The position numbers were made by a program, and so were the translations under genes. A DNA stretch of 64,000 bases from Minisyncoccus sp023229485. Its GTDB lineage: Bacteria > Patescibacteriota > Minisyncoccia > Minisyncoccales > Minisyncoccaceae. The stretch is taken from contig JBAYMH010000003.1 in the NCBI GenBank assembly GCA_041663645.1, forward strand, positions 1 to 64,000, given 5' to 3'. The notes beneath the pieces were generated by a model, which was given only the letters and a program-made list of their open reading frames with translations, searched no databases and was not told the DNA's origin. Shown one piece after another: positions 8,029-15,393 of the stretch; position 1 is the stretch's first letter, and every line of letters begins with the position of its first letter.

Positions 8029-9563
8029 AAATTCAACAATTAGAAATAGAAAATTTTAAAAGATTTACTAAATTAAAGGTTGACTTAGGTGATATGAATA
8101 AACGTTTGGTGGTTTTAATAGGTCCAAACGGATGTGGCAAGAGTTCTATTTTTGATGCTTTTGAACAAATAGGAGGGAAAAATAAGCCAGGATTTCAACA
8201 AGACGAATCTTATTTAAAAAAAGACCCTAATCAAGAATTTAAGATTAGAATAACATCTGATAAGGGAGAATTAAAAAATTCTCAAACCACTCCTAAAACT
8301 TATTTTTATCTCAGATCGCCATACCGTCATGATCCAGATTTTAGATCTAATCAAATTGGTCAGAAGCAGGATGTTACCGAAGACGATATAAGACCCAAAA
8401 GAATGATTGATGTAGATAGAAGAGTTCAAGATAACTATGACAGATTAGTAGGAGAAACAACTAGTGCGCTATATAAAGGAAATAAAGATCACTTATCAGT
8501 TTCAGGCCTACGGGAAGAATTAATAGGAAGGGTCAAAACAAGCATGTCCAGGGTCTTTGATGATTTAATGCTAGAAGGTGTGGGCGAACCATTTATTGAC
8601 GGTCAGTTCTTTTTTAAAAAAGGATCTGTGAACCATTTTCCCTATAAGAATCTTTCTGCCGGGGAAAAAGGGGCTTTTGATTTGCTACTAGATTTATTAA
8701 TGAAAACTGTAAAATTTAACGATACAATCATTGCCATTGACGAACCAGAGCTTCATATGCACTCAAAACTTCAAAAAGAACTTTTAAAAGAAATGTATTC
8801 TTTAATTCCTGAAAATTGTCAGCTATGGATAGCAACGCACAGCATAGGATTTATTAGAGAATCAATTAATTTGTGTCGTGCTGATCAAGACAAGGTTGCT
8901 ATGTTAAATTTTTCAAATCTAGACTTCGATCAAGAACAAATAATAATACCTTTCTCGCCGAATAACAAAAAAATTCAAGAAATATTTTCTGTAGCAATCG
9001 ATGATTTGGCTTCAATGGTAACCCCATCAAAAGTTATGGTTTGCGAAGGATCAATTAACGCACCAGTTACTTCGGGAAAAAAAGATTTTGATACAAATAT
9101 CTATAATACTATTTTTGAAAATGATGATGTTTTATTTATTTCTGGCGACAACAAAACTATCGCAAGAGAATCTGGAAAATTACTTTTAAAAATTATAGAA
9201 CAATCAGGATCTATCAGAGAATCATACAGTTTAGTTGATAGAGACAATCTAACTCCCGAAAAAATTTCAGAATATCAAGCAAGCGACCCAACGCAAAAAT
9301 TCTTAGCCAGAAAAGAAATTGAAAATTACTTACTTGATCCAGAGATTATAAAAAAATATTGCAGCATAAATGGAAAAGATTATGGTACTATAACGACCGC
9401 ACTAACCGATGTTATTAATGACGATGCCAAAAGCCTTCAGGGAGCAATAGCTACTCAATGTGGATATGTTGGGACTGTAGATAATTTTAAAAAAGAACTT
9501 GCAAAAATCATTAGTGCAGATACAGAACTATATAAAACCCTAAAAGCAGACATTGGATTATAA
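8025..9563 (+). CDS. OLD-like ABC-type ATPase with TOPRIM-like C-terminal domain
   Basis: This 512-residue protein has an ABC/SMC-like ATPase domain in residues 1-300: Walker A GPNGCGKSS (from 33), signature LSAGEKG, Walker B IIAIDEPELH (D239, E240) and H-loop ATHS (H272). The C-terminal part has TOPRIM-like acidic elements VMVCEG (E341) and SLVDRD (D405, D407), followed by ARKEIENYLLDPEII, a signature seen in OLD and DUF4435-type proteins. OLD-family enzymes are ATP-regulated nucleases, and related pairs (PARIS, Gabija) are antiphage. Here both parts are in one chain with a short C-terminal domain. It is the last gene of the operon that starts at 2471, coupled to its neighbour by ATGA. The defence role is inferred. 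Confidence 0.82.
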   Translation: MKIQQLEIENFKRFTKLKVDLGDMNKRLVVLIGPNGCGKSSIFDAFEQIGGKNKPGFQQDESYLKKDPNQEFKIRITSDKGELKNSQTTPKTYFYLRSPYRHDPDFRSNQIGQKQDVTEDDIRPKRMIDVDRRVQDNYDRLVGETTSALYKGNKDHLSVSGLREELIGRVKTSMSRVFDDLMLEGVGEPFIDGQFFFKKGSVNHFPYKNLSAGEKGAFDLLLDLLMKTVKFNDTIIAIDEPELHMHSKLQKELLKEMYSLIPENCQLWIATHSIGFIRESINLCRADQDKVAMLNFSNLDFDQEQIIIPFSPNNKKIQEIFSVAIDDLASMVTPSKVMVCEGSINAPVTSGKKDFDTNIYNTIFENDDVLFISGDNKTIARESGKLLLKIIEQSGSIRESYSLVDRDNLTPEKISEYQASDPTQKFLARKEIENYLLDPEIIKKYCSINGKDYGTITTALTDVINDDAKSLQGAIATQCGYVGTVDNFKKELAKIISADTELYKTLKADIGL

Positions 9564-9722
9564 TATTACACATTACTGTAACTTTTGTATGTATTTCTGT
9601 GTCACTTTTGTCACTTTTTAGATAGCTCAAGTCGCGTCGTTATGCTAAGATAAAAGTACTTAAATTATCCTTGTGGGGTATATATCCCTGGGGTTCGAGC
9701 TCGACTTGGCCTGCCAATAACA

Positions 9723-9750
9723 AAATACTCAAGTTCTTGGGTATTTTTTT
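9723..9750 (+). terminator. Rho-independent terminator
   Basis: AAATACTCAAG and CTTGGGTATTT form an 11-bp stem (one G-U pair) with a run of T at 9744-9750. It lies 160 bases after the OLD-like gene. The sequence in between (9564-9722) has a GTTCGAGC motif that recalls a T-loop, but no tRNA fold can be drawn. Confidence 0.75.
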
Positions 9751-9763
9751 ATTGGACACGTTC

Positions 9764-9850
9764 GGGTAGGATTCGAAGGGTTTTAATCGTCTGGATTAAA
9801 ACCCAGGTTTTTTAAAATTACAGCAGTAATTTTGAAAAAGAATCCTACCG
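9764..9850 (+). ncRNA. Three-way-junction structured element (copy 1)
   Basis: A 10-bp closing stem GGTAGGATTC (9765-9774) / GAATCCTACC (9840-9849) encloses two perfect hairpins. The first is GGGTTTTAATC / GATTAAAACCC (9778-9804, 11 bp). The second is AAAATTAC-agca-GTAATTTT (9814-9833, 8 bp). Such complete pairing in an 87-nt stretch is unlikely by chance. Related sequence with an AGCA-like loop followed by A-rich sequence and GAAT recurs near 10.93 kb and in the 51.2/51.5 kb repeats. No known riboswitch or ribozyme core was recognised. Confidence 0.5.
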
Positions 9851-10129
9851 CACGCATAGACTTCGAACGACGGCTTGATCGTATATAACTAACGATCGAG
9901 GACGGAGCTGTGGCTGACAGCGAGTCGGGAGTTGATTAAAAAATCAGCAGATTTTTATAAGAGACAAGCTGAGTTAGCAAACGAAACCACAGTCGGTGGT
10001 CAGCCCGAGTTGAGCGACGGCAAAACGAGAGGCGAGACCGAATTTCTATCGATCATTTCACAAAAAAAGACTACATTCTCAATCAATTTTAAATTTGTCC
10101 CATCATGTTATTTATTCTATAATAACTAA
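9851..10129 (+). other. Non-coding stretch with a GC-richer, hairpin-bearing segment
   Basis: This part of the gap before the next gene is less AT-rich than its surroundings. It has one clear hairpin (GATCGT ... ACGATC, near 9879-9896) and repeated CGAGT/GAGCGA-type words. A 65-codon frame starting at a TTG (9932-10129) has no credible protein character and was not called. It may be a remnant of a mobile element or part of the structured element upstream. Confidence 0.3.
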
Positions 10130-10846
10130 ATGGTTGATAAAATTTTAAACAATTTAAAGAGCCACATGTGGCATCAGGAGCTAGATGAGGTTATTGCCAA
10201 TCCTTACGATTACGAAAATCGTAAACTTTTTATCGAAGAAGCTTCTTCTTTGTTAGATAAAATTTATAAACTTTATGACGATTATAATCTTAAATTTCAT
10301 ATCGATGACGAATCTCTAAATAAATGCATTTGGATGTTACATCTGGATGCACTAGATACATTAAGAGATTGTATATTTTTACTGAAAAATAACAAACATC
10401 GAATCACTGGAAAAATGTTCAGAGATATAACAGAATCTCTCGATTTATCTTATTTAATTAAAAATAATCCAGAGGAATATTTGAAAAAATGGTTTAATGG
10501 CGGACATATTACACATGGTGAATACCGAAAAATTATTAAGAAAAAATACGGAAAAGACACCGAAACAAAAGAATATAAAAATTATCAATTATTATCTGGG
10601 TGGACTCATCATAATTATTTCTCTTTAAAAAATTCTTATTCGCTGGGAGTCGGGGAAATGCTGGTTTATGATAGTCATTGTCCAGAAGCCTTGGTTCTTC
10701 CTCAGACCATGTCTCAATATTCTTGGGAGATAATATATTTAATTAAAAAATTTATAAAAGAAATGTGCGAGTCAGGCTTATTTAGAAATGCCAAAATAAT
10801 AGAATCATTAATTAGCATAAGTCAAAATGAAAAATTTGATAAATAA
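10130..10846 (+). CDS. Hypothetical helical protein
   Basis: This 238-residue soluble protein is rich in predicted helices, with conserved-looking polar motifs MFRDITESLDLSYLI, WFNGGHITHGEYR and SGWTHHNYFSLKNSYSLG. The His-rich WTHHNY stretch and the earlier Arg/Glu helices recall DUF5677/AbiV-like HEPN-type proteins, but the similarity is weak and I do not assign a family. It stands alone: 0.57 kb of structured non-coding DNA precedes it and 0.3 kb follows. Its position in a defence island makes a defence or toxin role conceivable only. Confidence 0.55.
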   Translation: MVDKILNNLKSHMWHQELDEVIANPYDYENRKLFIEEASSLLDKIYKLYDDYNLKFHIDDESLNKCIWMLHLDALDTLRDCIFLLKNNKHRITGKMFRDITESLDLSYLIKNNPEEYLKKWFNGGHITHGEYRKIIKKKYGKDTETKEYKNYQLLSGWTHHNYFSLKNSYSLGVGEMLVYDSHCPEALVLPQTMSQYSWEIIYLIKKFIKEMCESGLFRNAKIIESLISISQNEKFDK

Positions 10847-10904
10847 TCAAACCATCCTTAATTATTCCAAAAAATAATTAAGTCCTCCACCCCTGTATAA
10901 AATT

Positions 10905-10975
10905 CCAGGATACTCAATCATGGACTACCTAAAATCATAACAATAATTTTGCGAAAAGAATCCCGCTTCGTCGCC
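10905..10975 (+). repeat. Degenerate copy of the structured element
   Basis: The segment with AAAATCAT-aaca-ATAATTTT (10931-10950) followed by GCGAAAAGAATCCCGC resembles the right half of the 9764-9850 element (AGCA-looped hairpin, A-run, GAATCC). The left closing arm is not clearly preserved. The rest of the 10847-11077 gap shows one more hairpin (CTTAATTATT ... AATAATTAAG, about 10857-10882) and no gene. Confidence 0.35.
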
Positions 10976-11077
10976 GTAGCCCAAGGGAACGTAGACAGAC
11001 TGCTTTAAGAACTAGAATTCAAAAAGAGAGTAATGCGTAAAGAATTTCAAATTGAAACTCAAATTAACATTTTTGAC

Positions 11078-11109
11078 GTAATCACAATATTAATATATTG
11101 TATGATTAC
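11078..11109 (+). promoter_or_regulatory. Palindrome overlapping a possible promoter of the radical SAM gene
   Basis: GTAATCACAATAT (11078-11090) and ATATTG-TA-TGATTAC (11095-11109) form a 13-bp inverted repeat with a 2-base bulge. A TTGACG (11074-11079) and TATTGT (11096-11101) with a 16-base spacer overlap it. This is the arrangement expected of an operator over a promoter, located 45-50 bases before the radical SAM start. Confidence 0.4.
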
Positions 11110-11153
11110 CTACTTAACCAAGTAGAAGCACATTAAAAAATCAACCCGAAAAA

Positions 11154-12254
11154 GTGAACGAGATGGGACATCACAGAAAAAACGTTTTGAGTATCTTTCT
11201 CACCACAGAATGCAATCTGAGGTGCAGGTATTGCTATGTAAACAAGGATAGTTGCTTTCTACCGGCAATGATTGATTTTAATTTTGTAAAAAGAGGCATT
11301 TTGGACTTTTTTGACAAACACAATGAAAGGAAAATAAGATTTTTTGGTATAGGAGAGCCAACTGTAGCATTTTCTCTAATGAAAAAAATCAGGGAATGGG
11401 TCCACGAAGCAACAGATGGAGATTGCTGGTTTGAACTCCAAACCAATGGATATTTCTCCTCAAATGTAGCTGATTGGATTGGAAAGAACATAGACATGGT
11501 TTGGATTTCTTGCGACGGCCCGCCAGATATCCAAAATTTCTACAGACCTACAAAAAACAGCACACTAAGTGCTGAAATAGTTGAAAAAAATATCCGATTC
11601 CTTGCCTCGCAAAAGTTAACCCTTGGATGCAGGGCAACTATCGGAGCAAAAAATATTAACAGACAGTCAGAAATGATTGACTATTTTTCCGAACTCGGTG
11701 TAAAAGTAATAATGTCAGATCCAATGTTCGCGGCAGTAAAAAAAGAAGATGAAGACGTTAATACCTTAGAAAAAATTAATCTCATCAATTATGCCGATAA
11801 CTTTTTAACGGCAAGAAAGGTGGCCGAAAACAAAGATGTTTTCTATGGAAGTATCTTTACAGTTAATTTTGACGAACAAGCAGAGTATTTCTGCCGAGCT
11901 TGTGTCCCATATCCTCATCTTACGACAGATGGATATGTAACCTGCTGTGACATGGCATCTAGTGCTAACAATCCTCATATGAACGAACTCATCTACGGAA
12001 AATATAATCCAGAAGAGGACAGGATAATATATGATGAGGACGCTATTAAAAAAATACAATCAAGAAAAGCAAGTAACATGCCACACTGTAAAGAGTGCAA
12101 AGTTTTATATAATTGTGCAGGAGCGTGTCTCGGCGAAGCCGCTAATGAAAAGGGAAGTATGTTCGAAATAAAGCCTAATGTCTGTGAAGCTATAAGATAT
12201 CTCGCAAAGAAAATGCCTTTAAATGAAGGCTTGTATCCCTACCTACATCCGTGA
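11154..12254 (+). CDS. Radical SAM protein with SPASM-like C-terminal cluster domain
   Basis: This 366-residue protein carries the radical SAM signature CNLRCRYC (C20, C24, C27) that binds the [4Fe-4S] cluster used to cleave SAM. A SPASM-type C-terminus has several cysteines (FCRAC, TCCDMAS, CKECKVLYNCAGACLGEA). SPASM enzymes usually modify peptides or proteins, for example sulfatase or RiPP maturation, or mycofactocin-like chemistry. No obvious precursor peptide or sulfatase lies nearby. The start is either GTG 11154 or ATG 11163; neither has a strong ribosome-binding site. The AlaX gene follows after 28 bases, so the two are probably one transcript. Confidence 0.85.
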   Translation: MNEMGHHRKNVLSIFLTTECNLRCRYCYVNKDSCFLPAMIDFNFVKRGILDFFDKHNERKIRFFGIGEPTVAFSLMKKIREWVHEATDGDCWFELQTNGYFSSNVADWIGKNIDMVWISCDGPPDIQNFYRPTKNSTLSAEIVEKNIRFLASQKLTLGCRATIGAKNINRQSEMIDYFSELGVKVIMSDPMFAAVKKEDEDVNTLEKINLINYADNFLTARKVAENKDVFYGSIFTVNFDEQAEYFCRACVPYPHLTTDGYVTCCDMASSANNPHMNELIYGKYNPEEDRIIYDEDAIKKIQSRKASNMPHCKECKVLYNCAGACLGEAANEKGSMFEIKPNVCEAIRYLAKKMPLNEGLYPYLHP

Positions 12255-12282
12255 TACAATCAAAACAAAAAAAGGAGAAAAT

Positions 12283-12930
12283 ATGACAAAAAGAATTTAC
12301 TGGGAAAACCCATATCAAACAACTTTTTTGGCAAAAATAGAAAAAATTGAAGGAAAGAATGTTTGGCTTGATCAAACTTGCTTCTATCCAGAAAGCGGAG
12401 GTCAAGCCGGAGACACGGGAACTATTAATGAACAAAAAGTAATTGACACCAAGTTCGATCAAGATAAGAACATTTTCCACATTATGGAAAATGAGACCAC
12501 TCTCAAAACAGGAGATTCTATTGAGGGATCTATTGACTGGGAGAGGAGATATAAAATCATGAAAATCCATTCTGCCTCTCACATCATGGAGCATTTCTTA
12601 TTTAAGATTTTCGGTCAATTAAAACTGACTGGATCTCACCTTAACGAAAAGCATGACAGCAGCACCTATGAATCGGCAGACCGTCTAGATCAAGAAAAAC
12701 TTTCAATGGTAGAAAAAGAAGTCAGTAACTTCATTTCTCAAAATCTACCAATTGAGACTTACCCAGACGAAGAAAAACCGAACTACAGGTGGTGGAAGTG
12801 CGGAGATATTCTCATGCCTTGCGGAGGAACTCACCCCCGCAATACTAGTGAGATTGGCTTGATAAAGCTAAAAAGAGATAATGGAGGGCAGGGAAAAGAA
12901 AAGGTAGTAACATCGCTTAGAAGTATATAG
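12283..12930 (+). CDS. alaX: AlaX-type alanyl-tRNA editing hydrolase
   Basis: From ATG 12283, preceded by AAAGGAG 7 bases upstream, the protein has 215 residues. It matches the freestanding editing domain of alanyl-tRNA synthetase: an N-terminal beta-barrel part with the CFYPESGGQAGDTG motif, then zinc and active-site motifs HxxxH (HSASHIMEH) and CxxxH (CGGTH). Such proteins hydrolyse Ser-tRNA(Ala) or Gly-tRNA(Ala) in trans. It shares a transcript with the radical SAM gene and ends in a strong terminator. Pairing of AlaX with a SPASM enzyme is unusual, and the tRNA-editing role could be adapted to a peptide pathway. Confidence 0.9.
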   Translation: MTKRIYWENPYQTTFLAKIEKIEGKNVWLDQTCFYPESGGQAGDTGTINEQKVIDTKFDQDKNIFHIMENETTLKTGDSIEGSIDWERRYKIMKIHSASHIMEHFLFKIFGQLKLTGSHLNEKHDSSTYESADRLDQEKLSMVEKEVSNFISQNLPIETYPDEEKPNYRWWKCGDILMPCGGTHPRNTSEIGLIKLKRDNGGQGKEKVVTSLRSI

Positions 12931-12958
12931 GTTCTTTTTATTAAAAAAGAACTTTTTT
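12931..12958 (+). terminator. Terminator of the radical SAM-AlaX transcript
   Basis: GTTCTTTTT and AAAAAGAAC pair directly after the AlaX stop codon and are followed by a T run. The following 12959-13190 holds a GAATTCTACC stretch resembling the end of the structured element and nothing else convincing. Confidence 0.8.
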
Positions 12959-13194
12959 ATTTCAAAAAATAGATAATTATTTCAACTGCTTTATTTAAAA
13001 AAGAATTCTACCACTCAACTGCCATTCCCGCTTGCCCGCCTCTGGAAGGAGAAGTCAGAAATCTGAAGTTACTCTTGTCGGTTTCTTGCATCTCTAATCT
13101 AAAAGTAGTATAAATAAAGCAACAAAACACCCGACATCCTAAACTATAAAAAATGCCTCATTCTCAAATAATAACAAACTTAATAGTCAATTGT

Positions 13195-13219
13195 AACACC
13201 TCTTTTTGAGGTGTTTTTT
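13195..13219 (+). terminator. Terminator-like hairpin abutting the next start codon
   Basis: AACACCTC-ttttt-GAGGTGTT is an 8-bp stem followed by Ts that end 5 bases before the ATG at 13224. It either ends an upstream RNA or acts as a leader structure for the downstream gene. Confidence 0.7.
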
Positions 13220-13223
13220 AAAT

Positions 13224-13667
13224 ATGAGCAATAAAATCGAAAATCAATTTTTATCTCTTGAAAGATCTTTTCAAAGATTAAAAGATAATTATAAAAAAGA
13301 TCCTCATATCGAAGATTATGTTTATTCTTTTTTTCAAGACTGTTTTCATTTTAAGAATTACGTTATTAATTCTGGCTTGATAGATAAAAACGATGTAAAT
13401 GATTTTATAGAATTAAATACTGATATGAAGATTTGTAGAGACATATGTAATGGAAGTAAGCATTGTATTAATAACAATCCATCAATTGATAGAGATATAC
13501 ATAAAAATATAAATAAAAGAAATTATAAAATAATAAAACCTATTACAGAAGAAAAACATTATTGTTTTATTCACGGTAAAAATATTCCCGCCTTAGACGC
13601 TCTTGAATTAGCAGAAAATTGTTGTTTATTGTGGAAAACTTTTTTAATAAAAAATAAGCTATTATAG
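13224..13667 (+). CDS. Hypothetical protein paired with HNH gene
   Basis: From the ATG at 13224 the protein has 147 residues and is mostly helical. The central CRDICNGSKH stretch and the aromatic FFQDCFHFKNYV segment recall HEPN-like or ligand-binding helical domains found near nuclease genes, but the spacing of Arg and His does not exactly match the HEPN RX4-6H motif. It is followed 12 bases later by the HNH gene and is probably its partner. An in-frame TTG-type start 18 bases upstream lies inside the terminator stem and was rejected. Confidence 0.6.
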   Translation: MSNKIENQFLSLERSFQRLKDNYKKDPHIEDYVYSFFQDCFHFKNYVINSGLIDKNDVNDFIELNTDMKICRDICNGSKHCINNNPSIDRDIHKNINKRNYKIIKPITEEKHYCFIHGKNIPALDALELAENCCLLWKTFLIKNKLL

Positions 13668-13679
13668 ATAGAGATATTT

Positions 13680-14690
13680 ATGAAAATATGTATATATTGC
13701 AAAACAGTCGATCAAGAAAAATTTAAGGGAGTAGAGCATGTAATGCCTCAAAGTTTTGGCACTTTTGGATCAGAAACTCCGACATTAAACTGTGTTTGCG
13801 ATGAATGTAATAATTATTTTGGCAGAGAGCTTGACCAGGCACTAGCAAGAGACACTTTGGAAGGTATAACCAGATACAAGAAAGGTATATTTTCGAAAGA
13901 ACAACGTTTTCCCAAGAATGTAAAATTTGAACTTGAAGAAACAGAGGAAAATGGAGAATATGGAGGAACCATGCTTGGTGGATACGATCCTCTTACGGGA
14001 AAACCAATTGGGGTGATTCCTCAATTTTGGATAAAAAATATCAAAAAAAATAAGTGGGAAAAATATAGAATAAATCAAATAAGGGAATTAGAAATAAGCG
14101 ACGAAATATACGGATCTGTTGGTCCCGGAAAAAGAGAAATGCGTATTATTGGATCTTCAAAAAATGAATATGATGATGTTCTTTCGGAATTAAAAAAATA
14201 TAAAATACCTTATAGGGAAAAGGAAATGTTGTCACCCCCTCCTTTTATAGAAAAAGCAGACCCTACTGGGAAAGCTGAGTTAAGGATAAATATAATAGGA
14301 AATATTAATAGAAAAATAAAAAGAGCTCTTGTTAAAATACTTTTTAATTTTTCTACTTACATATTAGGAGAACAAGAAACTTTAAAATCGGCGTGGGATA
14401 AAGCCAGAAATTTTGTCAGAAATGATGAAGACACTCTATCGGGAAGATTTTCTCAAGAACCATTTTGGGATGGTCAAGAAACTAAACATTTTCGCTTTGA
14501 ATCTAATAGTTACAATATTCGTATTGAAAATAAAAATGGAAATGTTATTGGTATCATACAATTATATAATCTTTTTACATATGAATTTTTCCTTGCAGAA
14601 AATTATTCTATACCTCCCGAAAAAGAAACTGCTTATCGCTTAACTCCAGGCAAAAAACCATGCAAAGGTATTAAAATGAAAATATCATAA
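13680..14690 (+). CDS. HNH endonuclease family protein
   Basis: This 336-residue protein has an HNH core in its first 60 residues: CIYC, EHVMPQSFG and CDECNNYFGRELD. These supply two zinc-binding Cys pairs and the His/Asn of the beta-beta-alpha metal fold. The remaining 270 residues are a larger domain without recognised motifs, perhaps for target recognition. HNH proteins of this kind occur in antiphage systems, homing elements and restriction. The 12-base gap to the upstream helical protein suggests a two-gene unit. The biological target is unknown. Confidence 0.8.
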   Translation: MKICIYCKTVDQEKFKGVEHVMPQSFGTFGSETPTLNCVCDECNNYFGRELDQALARDTLEGITRYKKGIFSKEQRFPKNVKFELEETEENGEYGGTMLGGYDPLTGKPIGVIPQFWIKNIKKNKWEKYRINQIRELEISDEIYGSVGPGKREMRIIGSSKNEYDDVLSELKKYKIPYREKEMLSPPPFIEKADPTGKAELRINIIGNINRKIKRALVKILFNFSTYILGEQETLKSAWDKARNFVRNDEDTLSGRFSQEPFWDGQETKHFRFESNSYNIRIENKNGNVIGIIQLYNLFTYEFFLAENYSIPPEKETAYRLTPGKKPCKGIKMKIS

Positions 14691-14747
14691 GCATATTAAG
14701 TTCGACACAATAAAATATTTTGTATTGTCTCATTTTAGCAAAGCTTA

Positions 14748-14800
14748 GACACCTCAAATTAAATATTACTAAAATCTCTCAAAAAAGCTTATTAGATATT
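14748..14800 (+). repeat. Gene-end dispersed repeat, copy A
   Basis: GACACCTCAAATT and surrounding sequence, preceded by a TATTGTCTCATTTTAGC-like stretch, recurs degenerate at about 15259, 16004, 18666 and 20561. In each case it lies just downstream of a plus-strand gene. Copy A follows the HNH gene. Confidence 0.45.
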
Positions 14801-14862
14801 GATAAAATATCAATATTGCTATATATTCTAAATACTTAGATTAATCTAGGTGGTGAATTATA

Positions 14863-15210
14863 ATTGAATTCGTCATAGGTATACCTTATCACGATCCAAG
14901 TGGTCTTGTTGCTGGAACCCTTCCCCCTGAAATCTTTAAAACCCAAATTTTCTTGGTTAATCAGGGATGCAACCCGAGAGAAGTCTTGGAAAAAAATGTG
15001 TATCCACAGCATGTGTGGACGCACACTGGTTATGATGGAAAAATAAGCGAGCGGGCAATTGCTTACTACATTGAACAACTGGGACACACTGTCATTTCCG
15101 AATTAACAGAGGACATACTAACAGAAACCGAAAAAGAAGAAATTACCAAAGCAAAAGAAGCACTTCAAGCTGCAATAGCTACCGATGCACAGCAAGAATT
15201 TTCACCATAA
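14863..15210 (+). CDS. Hypothetical protein, likely AUU start
   Basis: The frame is protein-like from about 14863 to the TAA at 15208-15210, giving about 115 residues (EFVIGIPYHDPSGL ... QQEFSP). No ATG, GTG or TTG occurs in the first 30 codons; the first is TTG at 14953. An AGGTGG at 14848-14853 sits 9 bases before an ATT at 14863, so an AUU start is the best reading. The shorter 85-residue version from TTG 14953 lacks a ribosome-binding site. No family is recognised; the C-terminal third is a charged helix. It ends in a hairpin (AAAGAGA ... TCTCTTT) with a T run at about 15211-15241. Confidence 0.5.
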   Translation: MEFVIGIPYHDPSGLVAGTLPPEIFKTQIFLVNQGCNPREVLEKNVYPQHVWTHTGYDGKISERAIAYYIEQLGHTVISELTEDILTETEKEEITKAKEALQAAIATDAQQEFSP

Positions 15211-15258
15211 AAGAGACAAGCCAAGCTTTTCTCTCTTTTTTTAATTATTCTTGACCGA

Positions 15259-15303
15259 GACACCTCAAATAACCATTCATGAATATCCCAAAGAACCCTT
15301 ACA
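15259..15303 (+). repeat. Gene-end dispersed repeat, copy B
   Basis: The segment beginning ACACCTCAAAT-AACCATTCA and ending AACCCTTACA matches copy C at 18666-18712 closely. It lies between the 14863-15210 gene and the ADP-ribosyltransferase-like gene. A GGCCGAC ... GTCGG hairpin (about 15350-15367) with T-rich sequence follows. Confidence 0.45.
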
Positions 15304-15393
15304 CTGCTTGGAGGGTAGGGGTTCTAGACCTATCTTGCCTGCAAAATTAGGCCGACACTTCTGTCGGTTTTTGTTTTATGGTACAATTTATTT

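Noticed and set aside
8025..9563. PARIS system (AriA/AriB) assignment
   Set aside because: ATPase and TOPRIM-like parts are on one 512-residue chain, shorter than a fused AriA-AriB, so a general OLD-like call is safer.
9661..9722. tRNA-like segment with GGTTCGAGC
   Set aside because: No matching T-stem, anticodon arm or acceptor stem can be drawn.
9932..10129. 65-codon open frame from a TTG
   Set aside because: Composition is not protein-like, no ribosome-binding site, and it overlaps hairpin-rich DNA.
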